Shown: one piece after another, positions 38,145-46,605 of the stretch
How positions within the stretch are numbered: position 1 is the first letter of the stretch
Layout of the letters: every line of letters begins with the position of its first letter
DNA from: Marinomonas spartinae
GTDB lineage: Bacteria > Pseudomonadota > Gammaproteobacteria > Pseudomonadales > Marinomonadaceae
Reading direction: 5' to 3'
Assembly (NCBI RefSeq): GCF_900089775.1
Contig: NZ_FLOB01000010.1
Span: forward strand, 56,936 to 120,935
DNA length: 64,000 nt
Translations under genes and position numbers: made by a program
The notes under the pieces: model-generated
Seen by the model: the letters and a program-made list of their open reading frames with translations, nothing else
Database searches by the model: none
What the model was told of the DNA's origin: nothing

Positions 38145-38345
38145 ATGAAAAATCAAAAACCTATTGAAGACTTACTTGCTGGTGTCGACACAAAATATCT
38201 TTCTGAAAGTGAAAAAGCAACCTTAATAGCTCGCGCAAAAAGCACCGAGTATATTTTTGACCTTATCTTTTCCGCTGCCGCTTCTATGAAAAAAGCAATT
38301 TGTAAATTTAACGTGTACGCATCTAAACTCGCGCACCTTGCTTAA
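38145..38345 (+). CDS. Small protein of unknown function, 66 residues
   Basis: A good ribosome site (AAGAGGAA) precedes the ATG by eight bases. The protein starts with an acidic helix (KPIEDLLAGVDTKYLSESEKATLIARAKS) and ends with an amphipathic, partly hydrophobic part (YIFDLIFSAAASMKKAICKFNVY). I do not recognise the family. It has its own intergenic space on both sides and probably its own promoter. A weak hairpin (AGGCC/GGCCT followed by TTTT) at about 38400-38430 could end its transcript. Confidence 0.6.
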   Translation: MKNQKPIEDLLAGVDTKYLSESEKATLIARAKSTEYIFDLIFSAAASMKKAICKFNVYASKLAHLA

Positions 38346-38815
38346 TTGTGACGTCAATAAAACATATTTCTAAGAGCAACTGAGCAAGCATTAATAACAG
38401 GCCTCTCATCCTAACATGGCCTTTTAAAAATGACTTACTCTTCGGGACCACGCGCTAGAATAACAATAAGCGCCCACTCTCCCGCTTTATTTCCCTCCTA
38501 ATATTTTTATCCTTTTTCTATTGCCTTTCTTATGATCAGACATAGTGTATTTTATTATCTAGATACATCTAATCTGACGTTGACTTAATGTCTTGCTCTA
38601 ACGTTTTTTGCATCCCTAACAAAAAGTTTCTACCAACACAAATAATGGCCTACCAATCAGCTACACAAAGTGTGCGGCAATATTTCATCTATCTCAATAA
38701 TAAGCAGTTTATAGGGTAAGTGTCTAATAAGCGTTTTTATGCTAGCCTTATTCTTTTAAACCTATTATAAAATCTAAGTAAAGCACATTAAAAAATAAAT
38801 TACGCTAAGTACATA
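38346..38815. other. Gene-free AT-rich interval, 470 bp
   Basis: Between the 66-residue small gene and the convergent glutaredoxin gene. Apart from a possible weak terminator (AGGCC, 14-base loop, GGCCTTTT near 38400-38428) I see no gene, tRNA or clear repeat. Confidence 0.5.
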
Positions 38816-39058
38816 TTACATAATAGAAAAACGACGCTGTAGATCGTGAAAGCCACCGATGTATTCATCGTCTAAAAACACTTGTGGGAGGGTATATATA
38901 TCATGACCAACCAACCTAGACAACGCCACTTTATTTAGATTCTCACCTTTTATATCCACATAGTGATAAAGAACATCATGGTCATCCAGTACTTGTTTCG
39001 CTCGGCGAGAAAACAAACAGTCATCGTGCCCATACAATAAATATTTTTTCATAGCCAT
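38816..39058 (-). CDS. Glutaredoxin with CxxS active site
   Basis: 80 residues, GrxA-like: KKYLLYGHDDCLFSRRAKQVLDDH, then YHYVDIKGE, cis-proline TLPQVFLDDEYIGGFHDL. The active-site motif reads C14-L-F-S17 in place of CPYC, so it is monothiol and also lacks the usual proline. It could use glutathione for deglutathionylation but not a dithiol mechanism. ATG at 39058, or the second ATG at 39052, both reachable from GAGG. Confidence 0.87.
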   Translation of the reverse strand: MAMKKYLLYGHDDCLFSRRAKQVLDDHDVLYHYVDIKGENLNKVALSRLVGHDIYTLPQVFLDDEYIGGFHDLQRRFSIM

Positions 39059-39275
39059 GCTACCTCATAAAAAAACCACTCTATAAGAGTCACGAGGTTA
39101 TATATAATCAATTGATATTATTGAACATATTGTTAGAAACTATTAAAAATACTGTCTCAGTACTATTTGCGAATTGACATAATCCAAGCCCTGTTTTATT
39201 TGAAGAAAAACACACGATGATACTCGAGAAGATTTTATAACACTCAATTCACTATACTCTCAACAAGAGTACATT

Positions 39276-39863
39276 TTAAATAATACGCTCAACAATCATT
39301 TTTAACGCTGGTAGAACCTCCTCTTCAAACCAAGGGTTTTGCTTTAGCCAACGGTTATTACGAGGGCTTGGGTGGGGCAAAGGAAGCTTGCCTTGAGCTA
39401 AATAGTCTTTCCAGTGTTTCACTTGTTCCGTGACTGATGCTTTCCCTTCAACACCTAGATGATAGGCTTGGGCATAAGAACCCAGCACGATAACTAACTC
39501 AATGCATTTAAGTTCAGCCAGTAATGGTGCCCGCCATAATTCCGCACACTCTTTTCTTGGAGGCAAATCGCCAGATTTCCCTGTCCCAGGAAAGCAAAAC
39601 CCCATGGGAACCAGTGCTATTTGCTTAGCATCATAAAAAACGTCTTTTGATACTCCCAGCCATTGACGTAGTCGATCACCACTTGGATCATCAAAGGGTC
39701 GTCCAGCTTCATGAGCTTTTTGCCCAGGAGCTTGCCCTGCAATCAAAATTTTTGCATCAGGATGGATTTGTAGAATGGGCTTTGGGGGCAAAGGAAGGCA
39801 AGCGGCGCAATGCTGACAACCTCTAATAGACGATTCTAGCTCGATAAAAGAATGACTGATCAT
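39276..39863 (-). CDS. Uracil-DNA glycosylase superfamily protein
   Basis: 195 residues. Visible motifs: AGQAPGQKAHEAGRPFDDPSG (UDG motif 1 region, 42-62) and LPHPSPRNN (motif 2 region). Cysteines C16, C19, C90 and C106 have the spacing of the iron-sulfur cluster cysteines in family 4/5 enzymes, so a 4Fe-4S cluster is likely. Motif 1 has GQAPG where classical family 4 has GE(G/A)PG, so the activity may differ. The start lies 15 bp after the GNAT stop, implying co-transcription. Confidence 0.82.
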   Translation of the reverse strand: MISHSFIELESSIRGCQHCAACLPLPPKPILQIHPDAKILIAGQAPGQKAHEAGRPFDDPSGDRLRQWLGVSKDVFYDAKQIALVPMGFCFPGTGKSGDLPPRKECAELWRAPLLAELKCIELVIVLGSYAQAYHLGVEGKASVTEQVKHWKDYLAQGKLPLPHPSPRNNRWLKQNPWFEEEVLPALKMIVERII

Positions 39864-39878
39864 CGCAAACTCACAATG

Positions 39879-40322
39879 CTACCGGAGTGATAAGGACATA
39901 GACACAAAATCCTCTTCTTCCTCTATTATCACATAGCCAAGGCCTTGATAAAATTGAATCGCGTTTGCATTACATTTAAAAGAGGATAAGGTCACGGCAG
40001 TACAACCACTTTCCCTAGCCTTTTTTTGAACAAAAGCCATGATAGAGGTGCCAATATTTCGTTGCCGCCACTCGGGGAATACAATTAGCCAATGAACATG
40101 ACAGGAAGCATTATGACGCTTGTAACACAGTACACCAACACGATCTTGTTTCATTTTTACCCAATAGAACCAATCTAGGGAATACTCATTCTCTAAGCGC
40201 TGACGCTGAAACTTATCATCCCAGCCAAACACGGCATCAACATATGGAAAGATACCTTCCTTAATACGAACAAACAAATCCTCAAATTCGCTTTTTACTA
40301 TGGGCTCTAACACAAGCTTCAT
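39879..40322 (-). CDS. GNAT-family N-acetyltransferase
   Basis: 147 residues. The acetyl-CoA-binding region is visible as HVHWLIVFPEWRQRNIGTSIMAFVQKKARE, then CTAVTLSSFKCNANAIQFYQGLGYVIIEE. Earlier it has RLENEYSLDWFYWVKM, matching a small group of GNAT proteins with unknown acceptors. It is followed after 15 bp by the UDG-like gene. Cytoplasmic. Confidence 0.88.
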   Translation of the reverse strand: MKLVLEPIVKSEFEDLFVRIKEGIFPYVDAVFGWDDKFQRQRLENEYSLDWFYWVKMKQDRVGVLCYKRHNASCHVHWLIVFPEWRQRNIGTSIMAFVQKKARESGCTAVTLSSFKCNANAIQFYQGLGYVIIEEEEDFVSMSLSLR

Positions 40323-40484
40323 ACTACTGTCCTAACCTATTCAGCCTTAAGACTGACCTTAGAATGCTTCTTTTTAAATGGCAATAGAAGATTCTTTTAT
40401 GCGACTGGCAGCAATGAGAAGCGGTCACATGGAGACAACTTAGAGCCTATTTTGGCTATTGAATGTTTTTCTAGTTAGCCCGAC

Positions 40485-40904
40485 CTAAAAAGGTGTCCAT
40501 GCTTCTATTTGTTCACTTAGCAACAGTGTTTGCGCTAAGTCCAGCGCTTCATTCTTGGTGGCAACCATAAACATGGGATAGCCCCAAAACTTTTCATAAA
40601 CGAGGGCAAACGCCTTAGTTGCGAGCCTTTTGGCTGTGTTCGGCTCGATGTAGATTGCTGCTTTGACGAAGGATCTCAATTCACTCTTGTGACGCTTCAT
40701 CCAAAGTGACATTTGCTTCATTTCTTCCGGAGAATGCTCGTGATCACCTTCATCTTCATTAAGCCCCTCGTCATTGAGCAAAACAAAAACACTCTTACGA
40801 GCGAGTAAAGCCTCAAACTCATCAAAGAGTGAAGCTTCGGGATCGGCGCACTGTGCGTTTAGTCGTATCCAGACTAGGGGAAACTGCGAGACATCAAGCA
40901 ACAT
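40485..40904 (-). CDS. Uncharacterised 139-residue protein
   Basis: The start MLLDVSQFPLVWIRLNAQ uses ATG at 40904, ten bases after AAGGAG; an upstream frame to 40946 lacks a site. The middle is acidic with an EDEGDHEHSPEE loop, followed by LWMKRHKSELRSFVKAAIYIEPN and a hydrophobic helix GYPMFMVATKNEALDLAQTLL. The alpha/beta pattern recalls STAS-like modules but I cannot assign it. It lies just downstream of a possible 45-codon frame. Confidence 0.65.
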   Translation of the reverse strand: MLLDVSQFPLVWIRLNAQCADPEASLFDEFEALLARKSVFVLLNDEGLNEDEGDHEHSPEEMKQMSLWMKRHKSELRSFVKAAIYIEPNTAKRLATKAFALVYEKFWGYPMFMVATKNEALDLAQTLLLSEQIEAWTPF

Positions 40905-40915
40905 ATCAATACTCC

Positions 40916-41053
40916 TTATAATATAAGAAAAATCGCTAGCGGCCACACCTTGTCAGAAAAATGCTCCTCCTTTTTGGGAGGTGCCATGCTCCGAGTGAGC
41001 CAAATAGCTAGCATGGTTAATCCAACAATACCTACGGAATAACTGGACGTCAT
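40916..41053 (-). CDS. Possible small membrane peptide or transporter remnant, 45 residues
   Basis: A frame with one hydrophobic helix (SVGIVGLTMLAIWLTRSM) and a second at the end (VWPLAIFLIL). No ribosome site precedes its ATG. It ends 11 bp before the next gene on the same strand. It may be the worn-down end of a transporter gene that once was divergent from the AraC gene, or it may be chance. Confidence 0.3.
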   Translation of the reverse strand: MTSSYSVGIVGLTMLAIWLTRSMAPPKKEEHFSDKVWPLAIFLIL

Positions 41054-41061
41054 TGCGTAAT

Positions 41062-41090
41062 TTGGCCATAATATTTTTTAATTAGGCCAA
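41062..41090. promoter_or_regulatory. TTGGCC-N17-GGCCAA inverted repeat ahead of the AraC gene
   Basis: TTGGCC at 41062-41067 and GGCCAA at 41085-41090, ending 34 bp before the AraC start. AraC-family proteins usually bind direct repeats, so this could be an operator for another protein or for autoregulation. Confidence 0.35.
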
Positions 41091-41124
41091 TCTATCCTCT
41101 TCGACCCGAGGTTCAACAATTATT

Positions 41125-41976
41125 ATGTCGAACATTGCCATCACTGACCTGAACGTAACCCGAGACGTTGATGACGTCCCTAGGCCCGTTGTTGCTCTGG
41201 GAGCCACATCGGTAACAAAGGACTGGGAACATGCAAGTCATCAGCACCACAAGGCGCAGTTACTTTATTCTGTTCGTGGCATCCTCAACTGTGAAATTGA
41301 AGATGGAGTCTGGATCGTGCCACCGCAATGCGCGATATGGATACCGGGAAACTTACCCCACTCGGCCAGAGGATCGGGTGAAACAGAGTGTTATTGCCTA
41401 TTCGTCGAGCCAAATGCCGCACCGGATCTTCCAAAAACCTGCTGTACGATTTCGGTATCGCCACTGCTACGCGAGCTGCTTCTAAAAGCAGCAGAGATTC
41501 CTGAACTATATGCGCTGGGAGGGCGGGAAGATCGACTGATAGCCACTTTGCTGGATGAATTAGCAGCGGCTCCGGTGGAAGACCTTCATCTGCCGATGCC
41601 GCGCGACCCGCGATTGCGCCGCCTAGCGAAAATGATGTTGGCCGACCCAACAGACAAAACCTCAAAGGGCGATTGGGCCACTCGCATTGGCATGAGCGAG
41701 CGAAGCATGAGCCGCATCCTACTGCACGAAATCGGCATGAGTTTCGGACGCTGGCGTCGACAACTGCATGTAATCCTTGCACTACAGCGCTTGACTAAGG
41801 GTGAAAGCGTGCAAACAGTGGCATTAGAACTGGGGTACGAAAATGCCAGCGGATTCGTAACCATGTTTCGCAAGGCGGTTGGTAAACCTCCGGCAAGATA
41901 CCTCTCAGATCGAACGATTAGCACAGAGCCTGCTTCCGTTCCCGGCATCATACTCACTGAGCAAATATCCCCCTAA
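41125..41976 (+). CDS. AraC-family transcriptional regulator with cupin sensor domain
   Basis: 283 residues: N-terminal cupin-like sensor (ASHQHHKAQLLYSVRGILNCEIEDGVWIVPPQCAIWIPGNLPHS) and C-terminal AraC double helix-turn-helix (DWATRIGMSERSMSRILLHEIGMSFGRWRRQLHVILAL...QTVALELGYENASGFVTMFRKAVGKPPARY). The gene is visibly richer in GC than its neighbours and has long open frames on its antisense strand, both fitting import. No obvious target gene lies beside it, only a small remnant frame on the other side. Confidence 0.9.
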   Translation: MSNIAITDLNVTRDVDDVPRPVVALGATSVTKDWEHASHQHHKAQLLYSVRGILNCEIEDGVWIVPPQCAIWIPGNLPHSARGSGETECYCLFVEPNAAPDLPKTCCTISVSPLLRELLLKAAEIPELYALGGREDRLIATLLDELAAAPVEDLHLPMPRDPRLRRLAKMMLADPTDKTSKGDWATRIGMSERSMSRILLHEIGMSFGRWRRQLHVILALQRLTKGESVQTVALELGYENASGFVTMFRKAVGKPPARYLSDRTISTEPASVPGIILTEQISP

Positions 41977-42002
41977 GTACGGTGCTAGCGTTATTTTGAG
42001 AT

Positions 42003-42038
42003 AAAAAAAACGGCCCTGTTTCCAGAAGCCGTTTTTTC
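42003..42038. terminator. Bidirectional terminator between AraC and slyD genes
   Basis: AAAAAACGGC, loop of 13, GCCGTTTTTT; A-run on one side and T-run on the other serve both convergent genes. Confidence 0.8.
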
Positions 42039-42064
42039 GTATGCTATGTTGAACCGGCTTAAGC

Positions 42065-42547
42065 CTAGTGCTGATGACCGCCTTCACCATGGACATGTCC
42101 ATGCTCTAGCTCTTCTGCTAAAGCCTCACGAACCTCGACGATTTCTACATCAAAGTTTAATGTCTTACCCGCTAATGGGTGATTACCATCTAACATCACA
42201 CCATCCTCTTCCACGCCAATGACCGTTACAGGCTGTTGGCCGCCTGGCGTTTGAGCCATAAACTGCATGCCAACTTGAATGTCATCAACGCCTTGGAAAT
42301 TCTCGTGTGGCACTTTCTGAATCAATTCTTGATGTACTTCACCGTACCCGTCAGCAGGTGCTACTTCTACGTTCAATTTATCGCCAGCCACTTTACCTTG
42401 AATCGCTTTATCTAAACCATCAATGATATTTTGGGCACCACTCAAGAAGACTAGAGGCTCTTGACCGACAGAAGAATCGAGTTGCTGACCTTGGTCATCA
42501 GTCAATGTGTAGTGCATGCTTACTACGGCGTTTTCAGAAATTTGCAT
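42065..42547 (-). CDS. slyD: FKBP-type peptidyl-prolyl isomerase SlyD
   Basis: 160 residues of SlyD type: ISENAVVSMHYTLTDDQGQQLDSS, PADGYGEVHQELIQKVP, the insert-in-flap domain, and ending in a His-rich tail (HGHVHGEGGHQH) that binds nickel. It folds proteins around proline bonds and helps load nickel into hydrogenase or similar enzymes. AGGAG precedes the ATG. No nickel-enzyme genes are next to it. Confidence 0.92.
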   Translation of the reverse strand: MQISENAVVSMHYTLTDDQGQQLDSSVGQEPLVFLSGAQNIIDGLDKAIQGKVAGDKLNVEVAPADGYGEVHQELIQKVPHENFQGVDDIQVGMQFMAQTPGGQQPVTVIGVEEDGVMLDGNHPLAGKTLNFDVEIVEVREALAEELEHGHVHGEGGHQH

Positions 42548-42813
42548 TGTCTTCTCCTAATTAAAATGAATAAGGGAACGAGTGCTTGATACAAGCAAAC
42601 AGACTTTGCGTAACACCGCCACAACACGAACCCAGACTGTAGTAGTTTGTCCAACTATGATAACGCGACATAGATTGAATAACTACCGTCTAAGCAATCA
42701 AGTTTGGGACGTTCAACCATTTTTCTAGGGGGAGTTAAAAAAACTTTTAATACAAAACAAAAAAAACACTTAACAATGATAACGTAAGCGGCTTTTCTTA
42801 TTGTAAATCCCCC

Positions 42814-43179
42814 TTAACCTGCATCGAACTGAGAAATATCCAGCTTATGGGCATGACCTAACCAACTCACACCTTGAGTATGATCAAAATAATCATCACC
42901 CGTTACCGGATGAACAAACACATCAAGTGATTGTCGATTCAACATCAACCAGGGAACAAAGGCCGCAAATGTTTTGACGGCAAAAGATAATTGACAACTC
43001 CACAGTGGATGAGGACCAACAGGCTGTTGATGGAAACGACCAATCTGCAACTCGAATAATTCACTCGCTTGCTCCGCAACCTGTTTCGCCAATTCAAGGC
43101 CAGACTCATCTCGATAATATAAATGAGCATGATAAGCCTTGATATCCGACGTCTCTACAGTACGTCTATTTTGTTTCAT
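42814..43179 (-). CDS. DOPA 4,5-dioxygenase family protein
   Basis: 121 residues: YHAHLYYRDESGLELAKQV, IGRFHQQPVGPHPLWSCQLSF, VPWLMLNRQSLDVFVHPVTGDDYFDHTQGVSWLG. The histidines in AYHAHLYY, GPHPLW and FVHP are the conserved ones of this small family. In fungi such enzymes open the DOPA ring, but bacterial members have no clear role. It follows a TetR gene on the same strand after about 140 bp. Confidence 0.88.
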   Translation of the reverse strand: MKQNRRTVETSDIKAYHAHLYYRDESGLELAKQVAEQASELFELQIGRFHQQPVGPHPLWSCQLSFAVKTFAAFVPWLMLNRQSLDVFVHPVTGDDYFDHTQGVSWLGHAHKLDISQFDAG

Positions 43180-43319
43180 AGCGCCTTCTATTTCTAAATA
43201 ATATTAGATTTTCTAAAGCATTTAAGGTCTTATAAATAGCAAAAGGCCGAAAAATAGCCCATTTAAATGGGGTCTCAATCAGCCTTTAACCATTATTACA
43301 ACGAAAACAATCGATCAGA

Positions 43320-43964
43320 TCAGGCAACCTGCGTTTGTGGTAAGCTCAAGCCGACACCTTGCAAAATAATGCTACTGACCGTGTCTCCAACACGCTTCAG
43401 ATCCTCGTCATCCTGAGTCCCTTTATGCGACAGAGCCAGTATTTGAGCTTCAAAATCCGCGTAATGCTGAGTCGTTGCCCAAATCATAAAAATCAAGCTG
43501 GTTGGATCAACCGAACGCATCTTTCCACTATCGATCCAAGCTTGAATTAGCGCTGTCCGAGAGCGAAACCAAGGACTTAAATCCTCCTTTAAGTATTCAC
43601 GAATATGATTCGCGCCACTAATGACTTCCATGGCAAAAATACGTGAAGAGCGACCTTGTTCGAAACTTTGCTTCAGCTTTATACGGATAAAACTGTCCAA
43701 CACTTGCGCTGGATCGTCATCCACTGTAGCGCGGTCAAAAAGATCATTCCACCCACGCACAATCTTATTAAGTACTTGCTTGTACAAGTTCTCCTTCGAC
43801 TGAAAGTAATAGACAATATTCGGTTTTGGTAATTCAGCACGGTCAGCAATATGTTGCAAACTGGCCCCACTAAACCCCTTCAAACCAAATTCCACTTCAG
43901 CCGCGTCTAAAATACGAGTAAAAATTTCTTCACGATTACTTTGACGCTTACTCATTACTTTCAT
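43320..43964 (-). CDS. TetR-family transcriptional regulator (RutR-like C-terminus)
   Basis: 214 residues. N-terminal helix-turn-helix (AEVEFGLKGFSGASLQHIADRAELPKPNIVYYFQSKENLYKQV) is typical TetR. The C-terminal half (SRIFAMEVISGANHIREYLKEDLSPWFRSRTALIQAWIDSG) resembles RutR/YcdC, the pyrimidine-degradation regulator. No rut genes are in the window, so the target is unknown. AAGGA stands before the ATG at 43964. Confidence 0.88.
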   Translation of the reverse strand: MKVMSKRQSNREEIFTRILDAAEVEFGLKGFSGASLQHIADRAELPKPNIVYYFQSKENLYKQVLNKIVRGWNDLFDRATVDDDPAQVLDSFIRIKLKQSFEQGRSSRIFAMEVISGANHIREYLKEDLSPWFRSRTALIQAWIDSGKMRSVDPTSLIFMIWATTQHYADFEAQILALSHKGTQDDEDLKRVGDTVSSIILQGVGLSLPQTQVA

Positions 43965-44086
43965 AAATCCTTGTTAACCGCTCTCTACATAAACCCTATG
44001 TTACTTAGTTCATCACCCTATTTTGCCGAAGCATTAAAGCCCAACGAAAATTTCACAATAAAAATAATGAAAATCGTCTATGACCT

Positions 44087-44560
44087 TTAATAAAGTACTG
44101 TATCATCAATAACGTAATCGTTTTTGAATTGCTGAATAAAGTTCACTTTTTCTGGATCTAATCGAACTAGGTAAAAATCCTTTTGCGCAACTAACGTTGT
44201 TACCGTCTCACCAAAACGATCTGTTAACAGCTGAATCCCCGTTGTCCACTCTTCACTATCTTGCTCAATAAACTCCGCTGTCACATCGTATTGAACACGA
44301 GGACGTAAGTAAGGATTATTCGACTCAGACTCTTGTTGAACAATCATCACGCAACCAATTGGGTGGTTATGCAGATGATGAGTATGAGGAGAGAGTTCGC
44401 TAACGAGTAAATAGAAACAGTTTTCACCCAAAGCATAGGGGGCGTAAGAAGAGAAAGGACGGTTCTGCAAAGATAACGTCGCCAGCTGCAACGATGTGAC
44501 AGTTTCTAAAATGGTTTTAATCTGATTAGACATTTGCGATGTATCTGTAGACATTGTCAT
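44087..44560 (-). CDS. Pyridoxamine 5'-phosphate oxidase-fold protein (HugZ-like)
   Basis: 157 residues with a split-barrel flavin-binding fold: SLQLATLSLQNRPFSSYAPYAL, FYLLVSELSPHTHHLHNHPIGCVMI, RVQYDVTAEFI and DFYLVRLDPEKVNFIQQF. The HTHHLHNHP histidines and the terminal DFYLVRL pattern fit the N-terminal domain of heme-utilisation HugZ proteins, but the C-terminal heme-loop part is missing. Either a general FMN-binding enzyme or a heme-linked protein. AAGGAG precedes the ATG. Confidence 0.83.
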   Translation of the reverse strand: MTMSTDTSQMSNQIKTILETVTSLQLATLSLQNRPFSSYAPYALGENCFYLLVSELSPHTHHLHNHPIGCVMIVQQESESNNPYLRPRVQYDVTAEFIEQDSEEWTTGIQLLTDRFGETVTTLVAQKDFYLVRLDPEKVNFIQQFKNDYVIDDTVLY

Positions 44561-44756
44561 GGTGCACTCCTTTTAAAGATGACACCTCATCCTACCACAG
44601 CCTGTATTAGCCGCATTAGATCGATATCATCTTTGTTAGTAAATCATCTAAAAAATACGCTGACCTTTAAAAAGCGCTTACTTTGCACTCTGAAAAAGGC
44701 AAAAATACAAAACGCTGGAGTAGGCTCCCCCCAACCACACGCTCTGTACCAGCAAA

Positions 44757-45128
44757 CTATTCAAAAAGCGCTTTTAGCTCTTCAGCGGTCGATAGTTTGC
44801 CTTCATCTTCGATATTTGGAAACACGGCAATCGTAATATTATCCTGCATTAGGCTAGGCAACCATTGGCCAGTAAATGTCGACAGCTCAATCGCAATGGG
44901 TTCACAGTCATCCCAATCCTCTACCGCCCACTGGCTGGCAAACTCTGCGTCGGGCCAAACCATAACACAATCACCATCATCCGTTTCTACCATAACGAAG
45001 CCTTCTTCATTACTGAGACTCCAAACGGTTTGGGTCTGTTTCGCTTGCTCAATAAAATACGCTAAACGTTCGCTATCTGCTGCAATCAGTAGTTGGACAC
45101 GTTCGTCCATCGTCAACTCTTTACTCAT
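44757..45128 (-). CDS. DUF2750 protein
   Basis: 123 residues, cytoplasmic and acidic. RLAYFIEQAKQTQTVWSLSNEEGFVMVETDDGDCVMVWPDAEFASQWA matches the DUF2750 layout, with a WPD motif near the middle. The function is unknown. GAGAG precedes the ATG. Monocistronic, between the rsuA and PPOX-fold genes. Confidence 0.8.
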   Translation of the reverse strand: MSKELTMDERVQLLIAADSERLAYFIEQAKQTQTVWSLSNEEGFVMVETDDGDCVMVWPDAEFASQWAVEDWDDCEPIAIELSTFTGQWLPSLMQDNITIAVFPNIEDEGKLSTAEELKALFE

Positions 45129-45225
45129 CTGGATTCTCTCTTACTCTATGATGAAACCTGGCGCTTGTTAATTGAGCGCTTATCTTGCCTCATACCTAAC
45201 CTCTACATGAGATAGTAGACAAGCT

Positions 45226-45915
45226 TTAAAAATACGCCACTTCGTCTTTTGTCAGCTCACGAAACTCACCTGGTTGCAGACCCTCATCCAACGCCAAAGG
45301 ACCAATTTGATCACGGTGCAGGGTTTCGACTCGGTTTCCTACCGCCGCCAACATACGCTTGACCTGATGGTATTTCCCTTCTTGAATCGTCAGAAAAATC
45401 TCTGTTTCAGTAATACGCTCCGCTTTAGCGGGTAAAGTTGGAGCCTGCTCGCCATTGAGCATCACTCCCTCTTCTAACTGCGTTAACGCATGATCATCAA
45501 TCGGTTCGGCCAAAGTCATCCAATAACGCTTTTGGCACACACTTTTTGGTGAGGTAATACGATGTAACCATTGTCCATCGGTCGTAAACAACAACAAACC
45601 CGTTGTATCCTTGTCTAAACGCCCCACCACTTTTAGCGGCTGACCTAAGTGCGTCTCCAGTAAATCAATAACAACGGGGTGATCGGCGTCTTGCGTGGCA
45701 CAAACATAGCCTGCAGGCTTGTACATTAAATAATAACCTTCAGAAGGCCAAGCCAGCGGTACAGCATCCAAACAAATGACATCGTTCTCTTCTACTGGAT
45801 GATTGGCTTTTTTAATCACCTCACCATTTACCGTTACACGGCTTTTAGATATCGCTACTTTAGACGCTTTACGAGCAAGGTTTGTCACATGGGATAAATA
45901 AAAATCAAGTCTCAA
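45226..45915 (-). CDS. rsuA: 16S rRNA pseudouridine(516) synthase RsuA, TTG start
   Basis: 229 residues: N-terminal S4 RNA-binding domain (MRLDFYLSHVTNLARKASKVAISKSRVTVNGE), then the synthase domain with the catalytic aspartate in VVGRLDKDTTGLLLFTTDGQW, and GKYHQVKRMLAAVGNRVETLHRD. It makes pseudouridine 516 in 16S rRNA. The start is a TTG at 45915, which matches the family N-terminus exactly; the ribosome site is weak. Confidence 0.92.
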   Translation of the reverse strand: MRLDFYLSHVTNLARKASKVAISKSRVTVNGEVIKKANHPVEENDVICLDAVPLAWPSEGYYLMYKPAGYVCATQDADHPVVIDLLETHLGQPLKVVGRLDKDTTGLLLFTTDGQWLHRITSPKSVCQKRYWMTLAEPIDDHALTQLEEGVMLNGEQAPTLPAKAERITETEIFLTIQEGKYHQVKRMLAAVGNRVETLHRDQIGPLALDEGLQPGEFRELTKDEVAYF

Positions 45916-45947
45916 GAGATCGCCTATGGCTATGGGTGAATATATAC

Positions 45948-46478
45948 TTACGAGAATACTTCGTGTGTGGGTTCAATTTCTTTATAAAAAAAAGTGGCAT
46001 TATGTAACGCACCATTGGCACTTCGGGTGTAGCCGGGGACTTCTCCAAAGGGAATATAGCCAAGTTTGATATACATGTCATGGGCTACATCATCACTGCG
46101 TACCTCCAAGATAAGCAATTGACGCTGCATGGCCGCCGCAACTCGCTCCACGCCTTTCATGAGCGTACTTCCCAAACCATGCTCTCGAGCTTGGGTATGC
46201 ACCATCAGTTTTCCAATATCGCAGCGATGTAAAGCATTGGCTTTAGGTGACATGCCAATTTGTACGCTACCGACGATTTTATTATCTTCGCGGACCAGTA
46301 AAACCTGTTTCAGATTGACTTTTAAATCGTCATTCACAGTTAACCAATAAGACTTGGCCTCCAACTCACTCATAGGAGGTAAAAAACCGATGGGAGCCCC
46401 TGAATCAACCGCATCACACAGTAATTCAATTAGGTCATTAAGGTAAGGCTTAAGATCATCAACTTTGAGCAGCTCCAA
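45948..46478 (-). CDS. GNAT-family N-acetyltransferase, TTG start
   Basis: 176 residues. The acetyl-CoA-binding stretch is VQIGMSPKANALHRCDIGKLMVHTQAREHGLGSTLMKGVERVAAAM, with RGHGIG-like REHGLGS. It belongs to the large group of GNAT proteins with unknown acceptors. The start is TTG at 46478, eight bases after AAGGA; no ATG fits. It lies 32 bp upstream of rsuA on the same strand. Confidence 0.87.
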   Translation of the reverse strand: MELLKVDDLKPYLNDLIELLCDAVDSGAPIGFLPPMSELEAKSYWLTVNDDLKVNLKQVLLVREDNKIVGSVQIGMSPKANALHRCDIGKLMVHTQAREHGLGSTLMKGVERVAAAMQRQLLILEVRSDDVAHDMYIKLGYIPFGEVPGYTRSANGALHNATFFYKEIEPTHEVFS

Positions 46479-46605
46479 ACCAAGTTTCCTTCTTTTATCA
46501 CAATGTTTCTATAATACCTGAGCGCGACCACATAGGAAATCGTCACGCTCACTTTTAAAAAAACAAAATCTAATAGGCTGTTTGCACGCTCAATGCAAAT
46601 GGTAG

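Noticed and set aside
41285..41782. 165-codon open frame antisense to the AraC gene
   Set aside because: It lies wholly within the AraC coding region, and its length is explained by the local high GC. The AraC frame has recognisable domains.
44671..44776. AAAAAGCGCTT direct repeat near the end of the DUF2750 gene
   Set aside because: Short and low in information; one copy is coding sequence.
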